The notes under the pieces are model-generated. The model saw only the letters and a list, made by a program, of their open reading frames with translations, ran no database searches and was not told the origin of the DNA. The translations under genes and the position numbers were made by a program. A stretch of DNA of 64,000 nucleotides, from assembly GCA_022577435.1 (NCBI GenBank), contig JAKOON010000007.1, positions 20,063,866 to 20,127,865 on the forward strand, written 5' to 3'. The stretch is from Embiotoca jacksoni. Lineage: Eukaryota > Chordata > Actinopteri > Embiotocidae. Positions 47,450 through 58,956 of the stretch are shown here, piece by piece; position 1 is the first letter of the stretch, and every line of letters begins with the position of its first letter.

Positions 47450-48141
47450 TTGCAAGTTTTTTAGGGGATGATAACCGTCTCAAAAAAGATCACGGTATGA
47501 CTGTTATGGTATTTAATTATTAATATAATCATTATTGTTGTCATTATTTTTATTATGTGTATTATCAGTTACATTGTTTGAAGTGTCGTTAGCAGTGCCT
47601 TCGCCGATTATTTAAAAAGTTGACAGTTTACTAGATGTGCATTCAGCTGAGCCAGCGGCTGCCTGTACTTTAAACTCACACTAATGTCAGAGCTGGAAAA
47701 GATGTGGAAAATTATTTCAACAGCGCATTCCATGATTCACTTTTGAGCATGCATTTTTCATTCTGCATTAAAGTTATAACTGGGTCACATACTTTGATCT
47801 GCGCAGAGGGATTCTTGAAGATATTTGATGCGTTTCCTCTTTTGGAGACTCTCTGTCAATATTATTTGAAAACTGGACATCCGTCCTCGAGGACAACCTC
47901 ATGTTTTTTTTTTAGATGTCGAAAATGATCCTATGTTGTTTTTAATCTCTTTTTCGGGGTGGGGATGGTGATATTATCAGTTTTGTTGCTGCTGCTGAGT
48001 CTGACAGGCAGCGGAGGAGGAAACGAGTCGCTGCGTCTCCATTCGTTGAATTTTTTTTCAATACCATTAATGAGCCCTTGTGCATGGCATGATAACCATC
48101 AATTTTGATACCACGGTGTACCGCTGGAACACTCGTCCCTA
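47450..48141. mobile_element. Possible hAT-like MITE of the CACGGTA/TACCACGGT type
   Basis: Left part contains GATGATAACCGTCTC and GATCACGGTATGACTG; right part contains GATAACCATCAATTTTGATACC and CACGGTGTACCGCTGG, ending ACTCGTCCCTA. This resembles non-autonomous elements with inverted GTATACCG-like ends. Termini are worn and no target duplication was confirmed. Confidence 0.35.
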
Positions 48142-48424
48142 GATTTGCACTGACCCAAAGTGTTTTGTGATCCTTTTCGTTGCCCCCATCGGCTGGGCCG
48201 GCAAATAAAGACTAACAATAAATAAGCTTGAGGTTCATGTCAAATAATAAAAATAAGCATAGGTAAATTTTGAAAATAAGTAACTGTAACCAGGTTATAG
48301 GTATGAATATGAACGGCAGTCCTACGATGAACTGGTGACCTGACCAGGGTGTTTCCCACCTTTTGTCCAGTGTCAGCCCCCACGTGATCCCTTTACTAGC
48401 TAATTCATGTATTTGTTACTTCCA

Positions 48425-49425
48425 GGTGTTGTTACTCATTAAAAACCCTCCAGTTGATCCAAAATGCTGCAGCAAGAGTTCTGACGGGATTTAGCAAGAG
48501 AGATCATATTTCTCCTGTTTTAGCTTCTCTTCACTGGCTTCCAGTTAAATCAAGAATAGAATTTAAAATTCTCCTGCTGACTTACAAAGCTCTTCATGAC
48601 CAGGCTCCATTGTATCTTAGAGATCTTATAGAACCATATAATCCTAGCAGAGCACTTCTCTCTCAGTACACTGGTCTGCTTGTGGTTCTTACGAGTTTCC
48701 AGAAGTAGAATGGGAGGCAGAGCCTTCAGTTTTCAGGCTCCTATCCTCTGGAACCAGCTCCCAGTTTGTGTTCGAGGGGCAGAAACCCTCTCTAGCTTTA
48801 ACGTTAGACTCAAACCTTTTCATTTTGATAAAGATTATAGTTGGAGCTGCTGAGGTGGCCCTGAACCATCCTGCAGTTCTGCTGTTATAGGCCGAGGCTG
48901 CTGGGGGACCTTGTGATGCGTTGAACTTCTTTCTTCTCACTCTTTCACTCTCTATAGACTCATCTCTCACTATTACATCTCATTAACTTCATGCTTTTTA
49001 TCTCCCATAGTTTTTGCTTATTATCGGCTGCCTCTCCATTCAGTTCCCTCGCTGGCTTTGTTTCTGTTCTTTCTTTTGCAGATGTCCCGTCATGGAGCTG
49101 CATGTCTCTGCTCTGCGATTGTCGTCTCCACCAACAGTTCTTCTCTTGTATCTCTATGTTGTACTTTTCTCTCTCTGCTCTCCTCTCACCCTAACCGGTC
49201 GAGGCAGATGCTCCGCCCACCTCTGAGCCTGGTTCTGTTGGATGTTTTTTCCTCTTAACAGGGAGTTTTTCCTTCCCACTGCAGGAGGTCTTTTTTCCTC
49301 GTGTTGTGTTCCTCTGTATAATGTTGTAAAGTTCTCTTGTAAGAACTTTACTGTGTTAAGTGCCCTGAAATAACCTGTGTTTTGATTTGGCTCTGTATAA
49401 ATAAAGTTGAATTCAATTGTCTTAG
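48425..49425 (+). mobile_element. L2-type LINE, 3' kilobase
   Basis: The element is cut at its 5' end. It begins LQLIQNAAARVLTG and continues SLHWLPVKSRIEFKILLLTYKALHD to about 48708. A frameshift at about 48705 moves the continuation (MGGRAFSFQAPILWNQLP and RGAETLSSFNVRLK) to another frame, ending near 48855. The 3' UTR has CCTAACCGGTCGAGGCAGATG and GGGAGTTTTTCCTTCCCACT and ends CTGTATAAATAAAGTTGAAT. The fragment at 34540-34812 matches its UTR. Confidence 0.87.
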
Positions 49426-51239
49426 AATTCTCAAAATTACTCATCATGTAAACATTACACAAAGTCACTGAACAAATTATAATCCTGATAGCACGGCTTT
49501 TTACCTTAACGGGAGCAAAGGCAAAAAAGGGGTGACAGCAACCGGGGGGTTGAACTGTATTTATCTTGAGATGAAGTGTCATTCACAGATGCAGAGTTGG
49601 GTGACTGCATGAGAATTGATGCACTAAAGCACCAATTTGGCTTCTTCTTCAGATTTTCACTCATTTTCTCTTGTAAGGTGACTTTATGTGTAAAGGTTTG
49701 AACCCCATCCACACACACAGACACACACACTTCTCCTCCTCCCATGACTCCTCTTGCTCCAGCCAGCCTAAAATAACAAACAAATACGTGCTATTTGCAT
49801 TTTGTTTTACTGATTGGGATCTATTCTAATGCTACAAAGTGACTGGTTTTCTTCTGTTGTTAAGAAAGAAATATAGGAGGTGGAGAGGGAGAGGGACAAC
49901 ACAGGAATGACAGTTCAATTGACTGGAAAAACTACTGTTACATGTGCGTATGGTGTGTGGGTCAGGCTTTTGTTTGTTATACTTAAAATCGCAGTCCGGG
50001 GAGGTTGCTGAAGTGGGGTACTTTCATCTGAATTCACAGTGGAGTGATAATAAAGACAGGGAGCGGGGAGGTAGAGAGAAGTATTATGAGCAAGAAACAA
50101 AACAAAACAGTTACAGAAGGGAAGAAGAATGAGGCTGTGAATTTATTTGTTACTCTAAAACTATATGACATGCTATGTTTTTTGTGTGACCGTTAATCAT
50201 TTTTATTTAACAATTGGCACTGTTTTTCCCTGACATATTTTGATTACTTGTGTCATGGTTGTAATTTTCTGGAAAGTGTTATAAATTTTAGCCATACAGG
50301 TTAATCCACAAATATAATGACATTTTGTTATATATGTTTTGTCAACACATTTTATTTTTGGTTGCTAAACTTTAACAATGTAGGAAAGGGTCTTTGTGAG
50401 GTTTTCGGTGAAGCAAATCTGAGAATGAATTTGGTTCACCAACTGGCAGACCTGCTGGTAAGTTGATTGACTCTCATTGTTGGTGAAAAGATGAAAGGAC
50501 CCAACCATAAAAGTAAAAGTATTTTTCACATCAAAGAAGGTAAAATATCTATGTATTTTTCTACTTGCATTTACATTTGTTAATTTAGTCGAGATAAAAA
50601 CAAATATACTGGTTTATACTTTAATTTAAGGAAATACACCGGTTCCTTTTTTTTGTCATTAGTTTTGAGTGTTTAAAACTTTAGTGCTAATTAGTAAATA
50701 TAGCTAACCGCCTGAACTAAGATGTTGAACATGGTGGCAGTACCTGCTGAACCTCAGCATGGTAGCGTATTGATATGAACTTTTAGCACAAAGGATGGCT
50801 TTGCGTCAGAAGAACCTTAAACAGCTTCTAGCATTGCTGTATATGATCTATTTTAATGATATAAGTGCACAGTCTAAAGTGCATGGTGCCATCGCACTTC
50901 AGGTGTGAATAAATCCACTTTTGCTACTTTAATTTGAGCACAAAATATGGTGGATGGTCCAAAGGGGTTGTACTTTGTCTCTCAATTAATTCTAGGGGGA
51001 TTTTCGCTGTAACATCAAATAAACAAACGCCTCCCATTTATTGTGTGTAACAAGCACAGTGTATATGTGCTACGCACCCACCAATGTGAGTGAAAATGAC
51101 TAATTTAATTAATACTGATACAGTTTATTGGTCTTGACACTTATTGATGCTCTTAGTGATATTACTCTCCATAATTTGCTACAAAAAATAAAGACGCAAC
51201 ATAAAGATGTTACAAGATTAAAAAATATTCAAAAACGTC
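49426..51239. other. Unassigned AT-rich DNA
   Basis: No gene is recognised. Minus-strand frames at 49154-49745 overlap the LINE UTR or lack domains. Confidence 0.5.
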
Positions 51240-51535
51240 TTCAGATGCTGCCTCCTCTCCAGGGGGCATGCTGGTCGGGTTTAGGAGTTCCTCAAAGTGC
51301 TCTTTCCACCACCCGACGATGTCCCCCGTCCGAGTCAGCAGTTCCCCTCTCCCGTTGAGAACAGCCTGAGGTAGTCCCTGCTGTCCCTTCTGAGTCATCG
51401 GATGGTTTGCCAGAACTTCTTTGAGGCCAACCAAAAGTCCTTCTCTATGGCCTCCCCGAACTCCTCCCATGCCTGAGTTTTAGCATCCGCGACCACCGCA
51501 GCCGCAGCCCTTCTGGCCTGCCGCTTTAAATGAGT
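51240..51535 (-). mobile_element. Rex3/RTE-type LINE fragment, region before the RT domain
   Basis: The minus strand reads ARRAAAAVVADAKTQAWEEF then FWLASKKFWQTIR-like and GLPQAVLNGRGELLTRTGDI, VGWWKEHFEELLNP, the conserved linker before the reverse transcriptase of Rex3-type elements. A frame change separates the first and second parts near 51400. No catalytic domain is retained. Confidence 0.8.
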
Positions 51536-53159
51536 AACTTTCATTGTTGTCACGATATTTACAAGGCGAGTGAAGTGTGCCTGAATGTGACAGAAATACT
51601 GGTGCCACTAATGCTCAGTGGATGTTTGTTTAGCTGTGTCCTTTCTGTAGACTCTTATTGGAAAAAAGGCCTAAAGACACTAAAACATCACCTGTAAAAC
51701 AGATGACAAATTACTAACCTACATTTCTTAGGTAATAAAGAAATTATTGTTTCCTGTTGGTGCTGGTGAAGAAGTTATTTTATTGTACAATGGGTAAATG
51801 TGTTGTGGTGAGCTTATTTTTTTTTAATGAATAACTTGTTACAATATAATGTATTTAATCAGTTCAGTGCAAATCACAAGTTCAGTGCAAAGTTATGACA
51901 AATCATTTCTCATTTGAGCCTTTATTTTCAGATAAACATGGGGCAAAATGACAATGATGGTAGTCTGCTATGTGTTTTGCTAATGCAGAAGTAGAATCTG
52001 TCAGATGTGCTGCAGTGAAGCTGTTGTATGTAAATATGACAGAATGATACAAGATCAGTATTTAAAGTGTGTGAATCTCCACCAGCAAACAGTGAGTGTC
52101 ACCCCAGTCTTATTAATAAGTCAGAGCTCTACTCTTCGTGTCAGCATAAGGTATTATTTTGGGCCTGCTGGAAGCCATTCGGTATCACTCTGAGTTCTTT
52201 ACCCATGTGTTAGTACTTGGGGAGCGTCAACTACTCCGACAGTACACACATTCAAGAGCTTCAGAGTGGAAAAGCAAAAACAACTTTGTGACCAAACTGT
52301 TTCTTTGTTTTTACAGAGATGTTCTGGTTTTTTTTGGGTGACAGTGCCGAGAAGAAAATGCACTGTGAGAAGTCATGTCATATCCAAAATGACAAAGCGT
52401 AGCAACTCTTCTTACTGTCTGCTCCATCACCCTCATGGTGTGTAAAAGGCTAGACATCCATCTGACTGGACTAATACAAATGTCAAGAGACATCCGATTT
52501 TAAAGCCCTTACATGTAAAATCTTTTAGGGTGATAATAACATGTTTCTTGCATATAAGCAAACATGTTTGCCGTCTCAACTTAGAAGGTTAATATGTTAG
52601 TGTCATGCTGATTGTGCTGCCCCCCACTTGCTGTCCATATTCACCACGAAAATATTTACATTTCTCTCATATCGTACTGGGCTCCAAGGCCAAGGGATCA
52701 GGGAGTCCCAGTGGAGGGTAAAACATAAAATGACTCCAAAAATACCCCCAATTGAAGTTGTTATACAACATAAATAAAACAGCATCTAAATCCAGTCATA
52801 ATGGAAAAAAGTAGCACAAAGAAAAAGAAAGCCCTTACTAAAGATAACTTTTCATTTCTGTCTTTAAGACTGCAGAAATATACAGTTGTGTAGTGTTGTG
52901 CGTGAAGGATTCACTGCAACAAATTCAAATGCATTCAAGCTGGTTTTATTACAGAGCCTCACAAACATACGTATGCAACTGTTAAAACAACAAACTATTT
53001 CTTGTGTCTCAGCCCACAGCAATCATTTCACCACACGAGCACTCTGCCTTAAATCATTACCTTATCTCTCTTTCCTGTAAAACATGCTATTGACTTGTAC
53101 ATTATATTTTCTCAAAAGAACATGTTGAAGTTCTCTCAACTTTTCAGTCAGGTTTGCAT
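51536..53159. other. Unassigned AT-rich DNA
   Basis: Nothing recognisable; chance frames of 60-64 codons only. Confidence 0.55.
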
Positions 53160-53245
53160 TATCAGGGGGTGTGGTCGAGTCAGATCCATCATTCACTCCT
53201 CCCCAGGTCGCCCAAATATGGTCACTTCTGGCTCCGAATAAAGTC
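53160..53245 (+). mobile_element. MITE family piece upstream of the first array tRNA
   Basis: GAGTCAGATCCATCATTCACTCC and CCCAAATATGGTCACTTCTGGCTCC follow the family order. The AAATATGG word lies 92 bp before the tRNA, matching the spacing of the other array units. Confidence 0.75.
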
Positions 53246-53304
53246 AGTGCAGCATGGTTTTGTATGTTTGATGGGAAAACGTGCATGAATCTAAAAACTC
53301 AAGA

Positions 53305-53376
53305 GGGGTGTTGGCCAAGTGGTAAGGCATTGGTCTCATAAACCAAGGATCATGGGTTCAATCCCCATCCACGCCT
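53305..53376 (+). tRNA. tRNA-Thr-derived gene, anticodon changed to CAT (unit A)
   Basis: A 72-nt cloverleaf with A box TGGCCAAGTGG and B box GGTTCAATCCC. The anticodon stem TTGGT/ACCAA is perfect and the loop CTCATAA gives CAT, which would read as Met, although the body is that of tRNA-Thr(CGT). The change is CGT to CAT, a G-to-A at a CpG. The acceptor stem has two mismatches (position 3 G-G and position 7 T-C). A TTTT Pol III terminator follows at 53386-53389. It lacks initiator-tRNA features, so a Met role is unlikely; it is probably a pseudogene or a misreading tRNA. Confidence 0.6.
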
Positions 53377-54176
53377 TCCTCAGGGTTTTATGCTACAGTC
53401 CATACATCAAACTGAGTATAAATAGTTTCATTATCAACAAATCACCATGCTACATTCCCTTGGCTTGAGGCAGAATGAGAAGAAAACCCCACCCTGAAAT
53501 ACACTTCCTTCTGTAATTGACACATGTAACCCACAATGTCTGAGTCTCTGGTACACTGCTGGTCTCATGTTAAGGCTTAAACATGGGGTTGACAAGTTCT
53601 TTGCTCATGCTACATCTTCTTGCCTAAAAAAAAAAACACAGCATGGGCATGTTTACAAGGTTAAAATCTTGATTTTTCTTCGAGTGCATCTTGAAACGGA
53701 TGGTAAAAATGTACTCCACATTTAACCTTTATCAGTCCTTTCAGATAGAAGTCTGACAACTTCTTTCTTCTCTTCCTCACACAATTAAACAATTAAATGT
53801 TTGCTGAGCTGGAGTGCAGGTTGGGCATCTCTCAATGAGACGTAGTCTCTGGCAAAGGAACAAGTGGCTATCTGTTTCATCTAATGGTTCCTGATGGACT
53901 GTCCACAAGATAGGAACGAGGTGTGGAAAGGGTCAACACCACTGTGCCTGGAGTCTTAACATGTGTGACCCGCACTGGCTTTTTTAGTGGGAGCAGATTT
54001 TAAATCCCTCACGTCTTCTGCTGAATGTTTAAGTGTCCTTTAACCTTCTCTGCCTTTGTTTGAGCAGCTCCAGAGGCTAACAGAGTAAGATATGGATCTT
54101 GAGCTTTCTTTAACAAGCTATTTTACACTCTGCCCTGCTATTGCTTTGAGTAAACTTGGGGTTACTGGTAATGTGG

Positions 54177-54330
54177 TCAAATATGGTCACTTCTGGCTCC
54201 AAACCACTCGGGACTAGCAAGACGATTCCGGCCAAATTCCAAACTCTTGGCACTATTATTTCAACATTACGGCCATTCACAAACCAACAGGTCTCGTGAC
54301 TTTTGGTTGCCACTTGGTTTGAACCCATTA
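54177..54330 (+). mobile_element. MITE family 3' piece, first long unit
   Basis: AAATATGGTCACTTCTGGC, CTCCAAACCACTCGGGACTAG, CAAGACGATTCCGGCC and CACAAACCAACAGGTCTCG reproduce the 3' third of the family (compare 8660-8790). A matching piece at 57461-57607 lies in the second long unit. Confidence 0.85.
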
Positions 54331-54379
54331 GCTGCTTTATCCATGGGCTTTGCAGAAAAGTTCTGGGGTTCCATGCTGT

Positions 54380-54960
54380 GATATGATGAATTTGAGGTGC
54401 ACTATACCATCTTCTGATCTAATTTTTGAGGCTTTCCAATCTCTGCGAATCTAGAGTAGTTGTCTATTTCAACTCGATAGTTGCTGTTGTTTGGGGTGAA
54501 TAAGTCACGACTAAAGTTCTGCCATGGTACCTCTGGAACCTCACTATTTTTCCGTGGTTCCTGAGGAGTATCACAGTCTTTGATGAATGTTTTGCAGTTC
54601 CTCACCATTTACTGTAATTGGTTACCCAGGCCAGGCCACCATGCTCTTTCCCTGGCTTGATCTCTGCAACTCGTCTTCCCCTTCTTTCCCTCATGAAATT
54701 AATCTAGGAAAGGATTTCAAATCGCTGTGGGAATGACTAGTATGGTACCCCTGAGCAGCAATCCATCTTCCACAGTGAGTACAGCTCCTTGTTGCCAGTA
54801 GGCTTTCACTGGCCCAGCCAGTTGGCTATGGATCAGTCCAATTGCCTTGGCAAAATGAGATGACCTCTGCACTTACACTTTCCTCTTTGAGATGGTCTCT
54901 CAGTTGTGTGAAGTCAGTAGTGACCTAACAAACTAAGATGTGGCATATGTTCAGTCTCCA
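54380..54960 (-). pseudogene. Gypsy integrase fragment inside the first long unit
   Basis: Minus-strand 54608-54402 reads MVRNCKTFIKDCDTPQEPRK, then SEVPEVPWQNFSRDLFTPN and YRVEIDNYSRFAEIGKPQK, the zinc-finger-to-core junction of Gypsy integrases, where NCxxCxxC and PW...DLF...YLV.VD are usual. The second Cys of the CxxC pair is Phe here (CKTF). Upstream codons (ESLLATRSC / KAYWQQGAVLTVEDGLL type) continue it in broken frames to about 54900. It is a different Gypsy lineage from the relic at 43190. Confidence 0.75.
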
Positions 54961-55199
54961 GGGAAAAATATTTCCTGATGAGAAGGTGACACCCACATCA
55001 GCCCCGATTCCTCCCTGTCCACCTGCCTGCCTCTGTATGGTCTCTGTCACAGAACATGATTATCGCTCTCCTCTTGTTCTCTTTCTTTCCTAGTTCATAC
55101 ATTAATGTGCCCTCTGACAGTTTCGGGTCCTTGTTTGGGTCAGAGAGTATCAGCAGTGAGATAACGTAATATCAATATTCGGTTGATTAAAAGACTTTT

Positions 55200-55545
55200 G
55201 CTGTGTTCAGCTCTGGCTCCAATAGACTTCCATTCAACTTTTGTCATGAAATACGAAGACAATAAAGATTTTCCAACAGTTAATATGGTGTCATTCAATT
55301 CATTTACTTCCTCTTATCAGTTTTATGAGGATCCATCTATAAAGATTCCACAATAAATGAAACTGTAGGCCTCAAAGAGTGATATGTTTGGGTGTATGGG
55401 GCATGTGACATGCCTGGGTTGCAGTCAGGTTTGCGGTATAGGTTGTTGGGTTTGGTGTCTTTGGGGCCTCTGTCAGATCGAGTTATATCCAAAACTCACT
55501 CCTCTCCTGGTCGCACAAATATGGTGACTTCTGGCTCCAAAAAAA
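55200..55545 (+). mobile_element. MITE family 5' piece, first long unit
   Basis: CAGCTCTGGCTCCAATAGAC, TCCATTCAACTTTTGTC, GAGGATCCATCTATAAAG, TTGCAGTCAGGTTTGCGG and AAATATGGTGACTTCTGGC correspond, in order, to the 5' two thirds of the family. It ends at the same central word where the 3' piece begins, so the two pieces are permuted relative to an intact copy, as expected if unit boundaries fall inside the MITE. Confidence 0.8.
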
Positions 55546-55609
55546 CACATTGCGGCATGTTTTTTTATGTTTGACGGGAAAAAACGTGCATGAATCTAAA
55601 ACATTAAGA

Positions 55610-55681
55610 GGCGTGGTGGCCAAGTGGTAAGGCGTTGGTCTCGTAAACCAAAGATCATGGGTTCAATTCCCATCCGTGCCT
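55610..55681 (+). tRNA. tRNA-Thr(CGT), best-preserved copy (unit B)
   Basis: All arms pair: acceptor GGCGTGG/CCGTGCC (five Watson-Crick and two G-U pairs), D stem GCC/GGC, anticodon stem TTGGT/ACCAA, T stem ATGGG/CCCAT. The loop CTCGTAA places CGT at 55642-55644, reading the Thr codon ACG. A box TGGCCAAGTGG and B box GGTTCAATTCC match Pol III consensus. There is no intron and no TTTT close downstream (TTCTTTAGGG), so termination may be weak. It may be a functional gene or a recent pseudogene. The CpG sites normally present in vertebrate tRNA-Thr(CGT) stems appear as T-A pairs. Confidence 0.8.
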
Positions 55682-56579
55682 TCTTTAGGGTTTGATGCTA
55701 CGGTCCATACATCAAACTGAATATAAATAGTTTTCTTTTCAACAAATCACTGTGCTGAAGGCTGCATGCCTGTGGCTTGAGGCTGAATGAGAAGGAAAGC
55801 CTCACCCTAAAAGATGATTCCTTCTGTAATTGACATATGTAACCCTGGATGACTGAGTCTGTGCTACACTGCAGTTCTTATGTGGGAAGGCTTAACCATG
55901 CCATTGACCAGTTCTTTGCTCACGTTACATCCTGCTTAAAAAAAAACACCACATGGGCATGCATATAAGGTTAAAATCTTGATTTTTGTTCGAGTGGATC
56001 TTTAAACTGATGGTAAAAACGTACTCAACATTTGACCTTTAATAGTTCTTTCAAATAGAACTCTGACAACTTTTTTTTCACTTCATCACACAATTAAACA
56101 ATTACATGGTTGCCAAGCTGGAGTGCAGGTTGGCTTTCTCTCAATGACATGAAGTCGTTGGCAAAGGAACAAGTGGCCATCTGTTTCATCTAATGGTTCC
56201 TGATGGACTGTCCACAAGATAGGAACGAGGTGTGGAAAGGGTCAACACCACTGTGCCTGGAGTCTTAACATGTGTGACCTGCACTGGCTTTTTTGGTGGG
56301 AGCAGATTTTAAATCCCTCATGTCTCCTGCTGAATGTTTAAGTGTCCTTTAACCTTCTCTGCCTTTGTTTGAGCATTTCCAGAGGCTAACAGAGTAAGAT
56401 ATGGCTCTTGAGCTTTCTTTAACAGCTATTTTACACTCTGCCCTGCTATTGCTTTGAGCAAACTTGGGGTTACTGGTAATGTGGTCAAATATGGTCACTT
56501 TTGTCTCCGAAAAAACACATTGCGGCATGTTTTTTTATGTTTGACGGGAAAAAATGTGCATGAATCTGAAATATTAAGA
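55682..56579 (+). repeat. Remainder of the short (970-bp) array unit
   Basis: The flank matches the sequence after the other tRNAs up to about 56486. There the AAATATGGTCACTTTTGTC word fuses directly to AAAACACATTGCGGC, the sequence that normally lies just before the next tRNA. The Gypsy piece and both outer parts of the MITE are absent. Confidence 0.88.
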
Positions 56580-56651
56580 GGCGTGGTGGCCAAGTGGTAA
56601 GGCGTTGCTCTCGTAAATCAAAGATCATGGGTTCGATTCCCATCCATGCCT
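56580..56651 (+). tRNA. tRNA-Thr(CGT), one anticodon-stem mismatch (unit C)
   Basis: Acceptor GGCGTGG/CCATGCC pairs fully (one G-U), T arm ATGGG/CCCAT with loop TTCGATT is perfect, and the anticodon is CGT. The anticodon stem TTGCT/ATCAA has one C-U mismatch at position 30-40. A and B boxes are intact. Probably structurally marginal. Confidence 0.7.
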
Positions 56652-57460
56652 TCTTTAGGGTTTGATGCTACGGTCCATACATCAAACTGAATATAAATCA
56701 TTTCATTATCAACAAATCATTGTCCTCAAGGCTGCATACCTGTAGCTTGCAGCTGAATGAGAAGAAAAACACCACCCTGAAAGACGATTCCTTCTGTAAT
56801 TGAAATATTTAACCCTGGATGTCTGAATCTGTGGTACACTGCAGCTCTTATGTGGTAAGTCTTAACCATGCCATTGACCAGTTCTTTGCTCACGTTACAT
56901 CTTCTTGCTTAAAAAAAAAACACCGCATGGGCATGCATATAAGGTTAAAATCTTGATTTTTGTTAGAGTGGATCTTTAAACGGATGGTAAAAATGTACTC
57001 AACATTTGACCTTTGCCAGTCCTTTCAGATAGAACTCTGACAATTTTTTTCTTCTCTTCCTCACACAATTAAACAATTAAATGGTTGTTGAGCTGGAGTG
57101 CAGGTTGGCTTTCTCTCAATGAGACGTAGTCTCTGGCAAAGGAACAAGTGGCCACCTGTTTCATCTAATGGTTCCTGATGGACTGTCCACAAGATAGGAA
57201 CGAGGTGTGGAAGGAGTCAACACCACTGTGCCTGGAGTCTTAAGATGTGTGACCCCCACTGGCTTTTTTAGTGGAAGCAGATTTTAAATCCCTCACGTCT
57301 TCTGCTGAAGGTTTAAGTGTCCTTTAACCTTCTCTGCCTTTGTTTGAGCATTTCCAGAGGCTAGCAGAGTAAGATATGGATCTTGAGCTTTCTTTAACAG
57401 CTATTTTACACTCTGCCCTGCTATTGCTTTGAGTAAACTTGGGGTTACTGGTAATGTGGT

Positions 57461-57607
57461 CAAATATGGTCACTTCTGGCTCCAAACCACTCGGGACTAG
57501 CAAGACGATTCCGGCCAAATTCCAAACTCTTGGCACTATTATTTCAACATTACGGCCATTCACAAACCAACAGGTCTTGTCACTTTTGGTTGCCACTTGG
57601 TTTGAAC
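57461..57607 (+). mobile_element. MITE family 3' piece, second long unit
   Basis: Near-identical to 54177-54330, with a GTCTCG to GTCTTG change among few differences. The open frame it shares with the first unit (HFFW-like shadow on the minus strand) has no independent meaning. Confidence 0.85.
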
Positions 57608-57662
57608 CTATTAGCCGCTTTATACATGGGCTTCGCAGAAAAGTTCTGGGGTTCCATGCTGT

Positions 57663-58240
57663 GATATGATGAATTTGAGATGCACTATGCCATCTTCTGA
57701 TCTAGTTTTTGAGGCTTTCCAATCTCTGCGAATCTAGAGTAGTTGTCTATTTCAACTCGATAGTTGCTATTGTTTGGGGTGAATAAGTCACAACTAAAGT
57801 TCTGCCATGGTACCTCTGGAACCTCACTATTTTTCCATGGTTCCACTGGAGTATCACACTCTCTGATGAATGTTTTGCAGTTCCTCACCATTTACTTTAA
57901 TTGGTTACCCAGGCCAGGCCACCATGCTCTTTCCCTGGATTGATTTCTGCAAATCATATTCCCTTTCTGTCCCTCTTGAAATGAATCTAGGACAGGATTT
58001 CAAATAGCTGTGGGAATGACTAGTATGGTACCCCTGAGCAGCAATCCATCTTCCACAGTCCTTGTTGCCAGTAGGCTTTCACTGGCCCAGCCAGTTGACT
58101 ATGGATCAGTCCAATTGCCTTGGCAAAATGAGATGACCTCTGCACTTACACTTTCCTCTTTGAGATGGTCTCTCAGTTGTGTGAAGTTAGTAGTGACCTA
58201 ACAAACTAAGATGTGGCATATGTTCAGTCTCCAGGGAAAA
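57663..58240 (-). pseudogene. Gypsy integrase fragment inside the second long unit
   Basis: Minus-strand 57891-57685 reads MVRNCKTFIRECDTPVEPWK and continues as in the first unit. It differs at several residues (KD/RE, QEPR/VEPW, SRD/SCD). The CKTF substitution is shared, so it predates the duplication. A 13-base deletion at about 58059 removes the GAGTACAGCTC part present at 54778. Confidence 0.75.
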
Positions 58241-58480
58241 ATATTTCCTGATGAGAAGGTGACACCCACATCAGCCCCGATTCCTCCCTGTCCACCTGCC
58301 TGCCTCTGTATGGTCTCTGTCACAGAACATGATTATCGCTCTCCTCTTGTTCTCTTTCTTTCCTAGTTCATACATTAATGTGCCCTCTGACAGTTTCGGG
58401 TCCTTGTTTGGGTCAGAGAGTATCAGCAGTGAGATAACGTAATATCAATATTCGGTTGATTAAAAGACTTTTGTTTTGTT

Positions 58481-58820
58481 CAGCTCTGGCTCCAATAGAC
58501 TTCCATTCAACTTTTGTCATGAAATACGAAGACAATAAAGATTTTCCAACAGTTAATATGGTGTCATTCAATTAATTTACTTCCTCTTATCAGTTTTATG
58601 AGGATCCATCTATAAAGATTCCACAATAAATGAAACTGTAGGCCTCAAAGAGTGATATGTTTGGGTGTATGGGGCGTGTGACATGCTTGGGTTGCAGTCA
58701 GGTTTGCGGTATAGGTTGTTGGGTTTGGTGTCTTTGGGGCCTCTGTCAGATCGAGTTATATCCAAAACTCACTCCTCCCCTGGTCGCACAAATATGGTGA
58801 CTTCTGGCTCCAAAAAAACA
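58481..58820 (+). mobile_element. MITE family 5' piece, second long unit
   Basis: Almost identical to 55200-55545 (for example CTCTCC versus CTCCCC near 58774). The central AAATATGGTGACTTC word lies 97 bp upstream of the next tRNA. Confidence 0.82.
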
Positions 58821-58884
58821 CATTGCAGCATGTTTTTTTTATGTTTGATGGGAAAAAAATGTGCATGAATCCAAAACATTAAGA

Positions 58885-58956
58885 GGTGTGGTGGCCAAGT
58901 GGTAAGGTGTTGGTCTTGTAAACCAAAGATCATGGGTTCAATTCCCATCTGTGCCT
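58885..58956 (+). tRNA. tRNA-Thr with TGT anticodon (unit D)
   Basis: The anticodon stem TTGGT/ACCAA and T arm are perfect; the loop CTTGTAA gives TGT, which reads the Thr codon ACA. The change from CGT is a C-to-T at the anticodon CpG. The acceptor GGTGTGG/CTGTGCC holds only by four wobble pairs. Amino-acid identity would be kept but decoding changed. Confidence 0.65.

Noticed and set aside
49154..49582. 142-codon minus-strand frame
   Set aside because: More than half is antisense to the L2-type LINE 3' UTR.
54110..54328. Repeated minus-strand frame shared with 57324-57596
   Set aside because: Identity reflects the tandem duplication of MITE-derived DNA, not a conserved protein.
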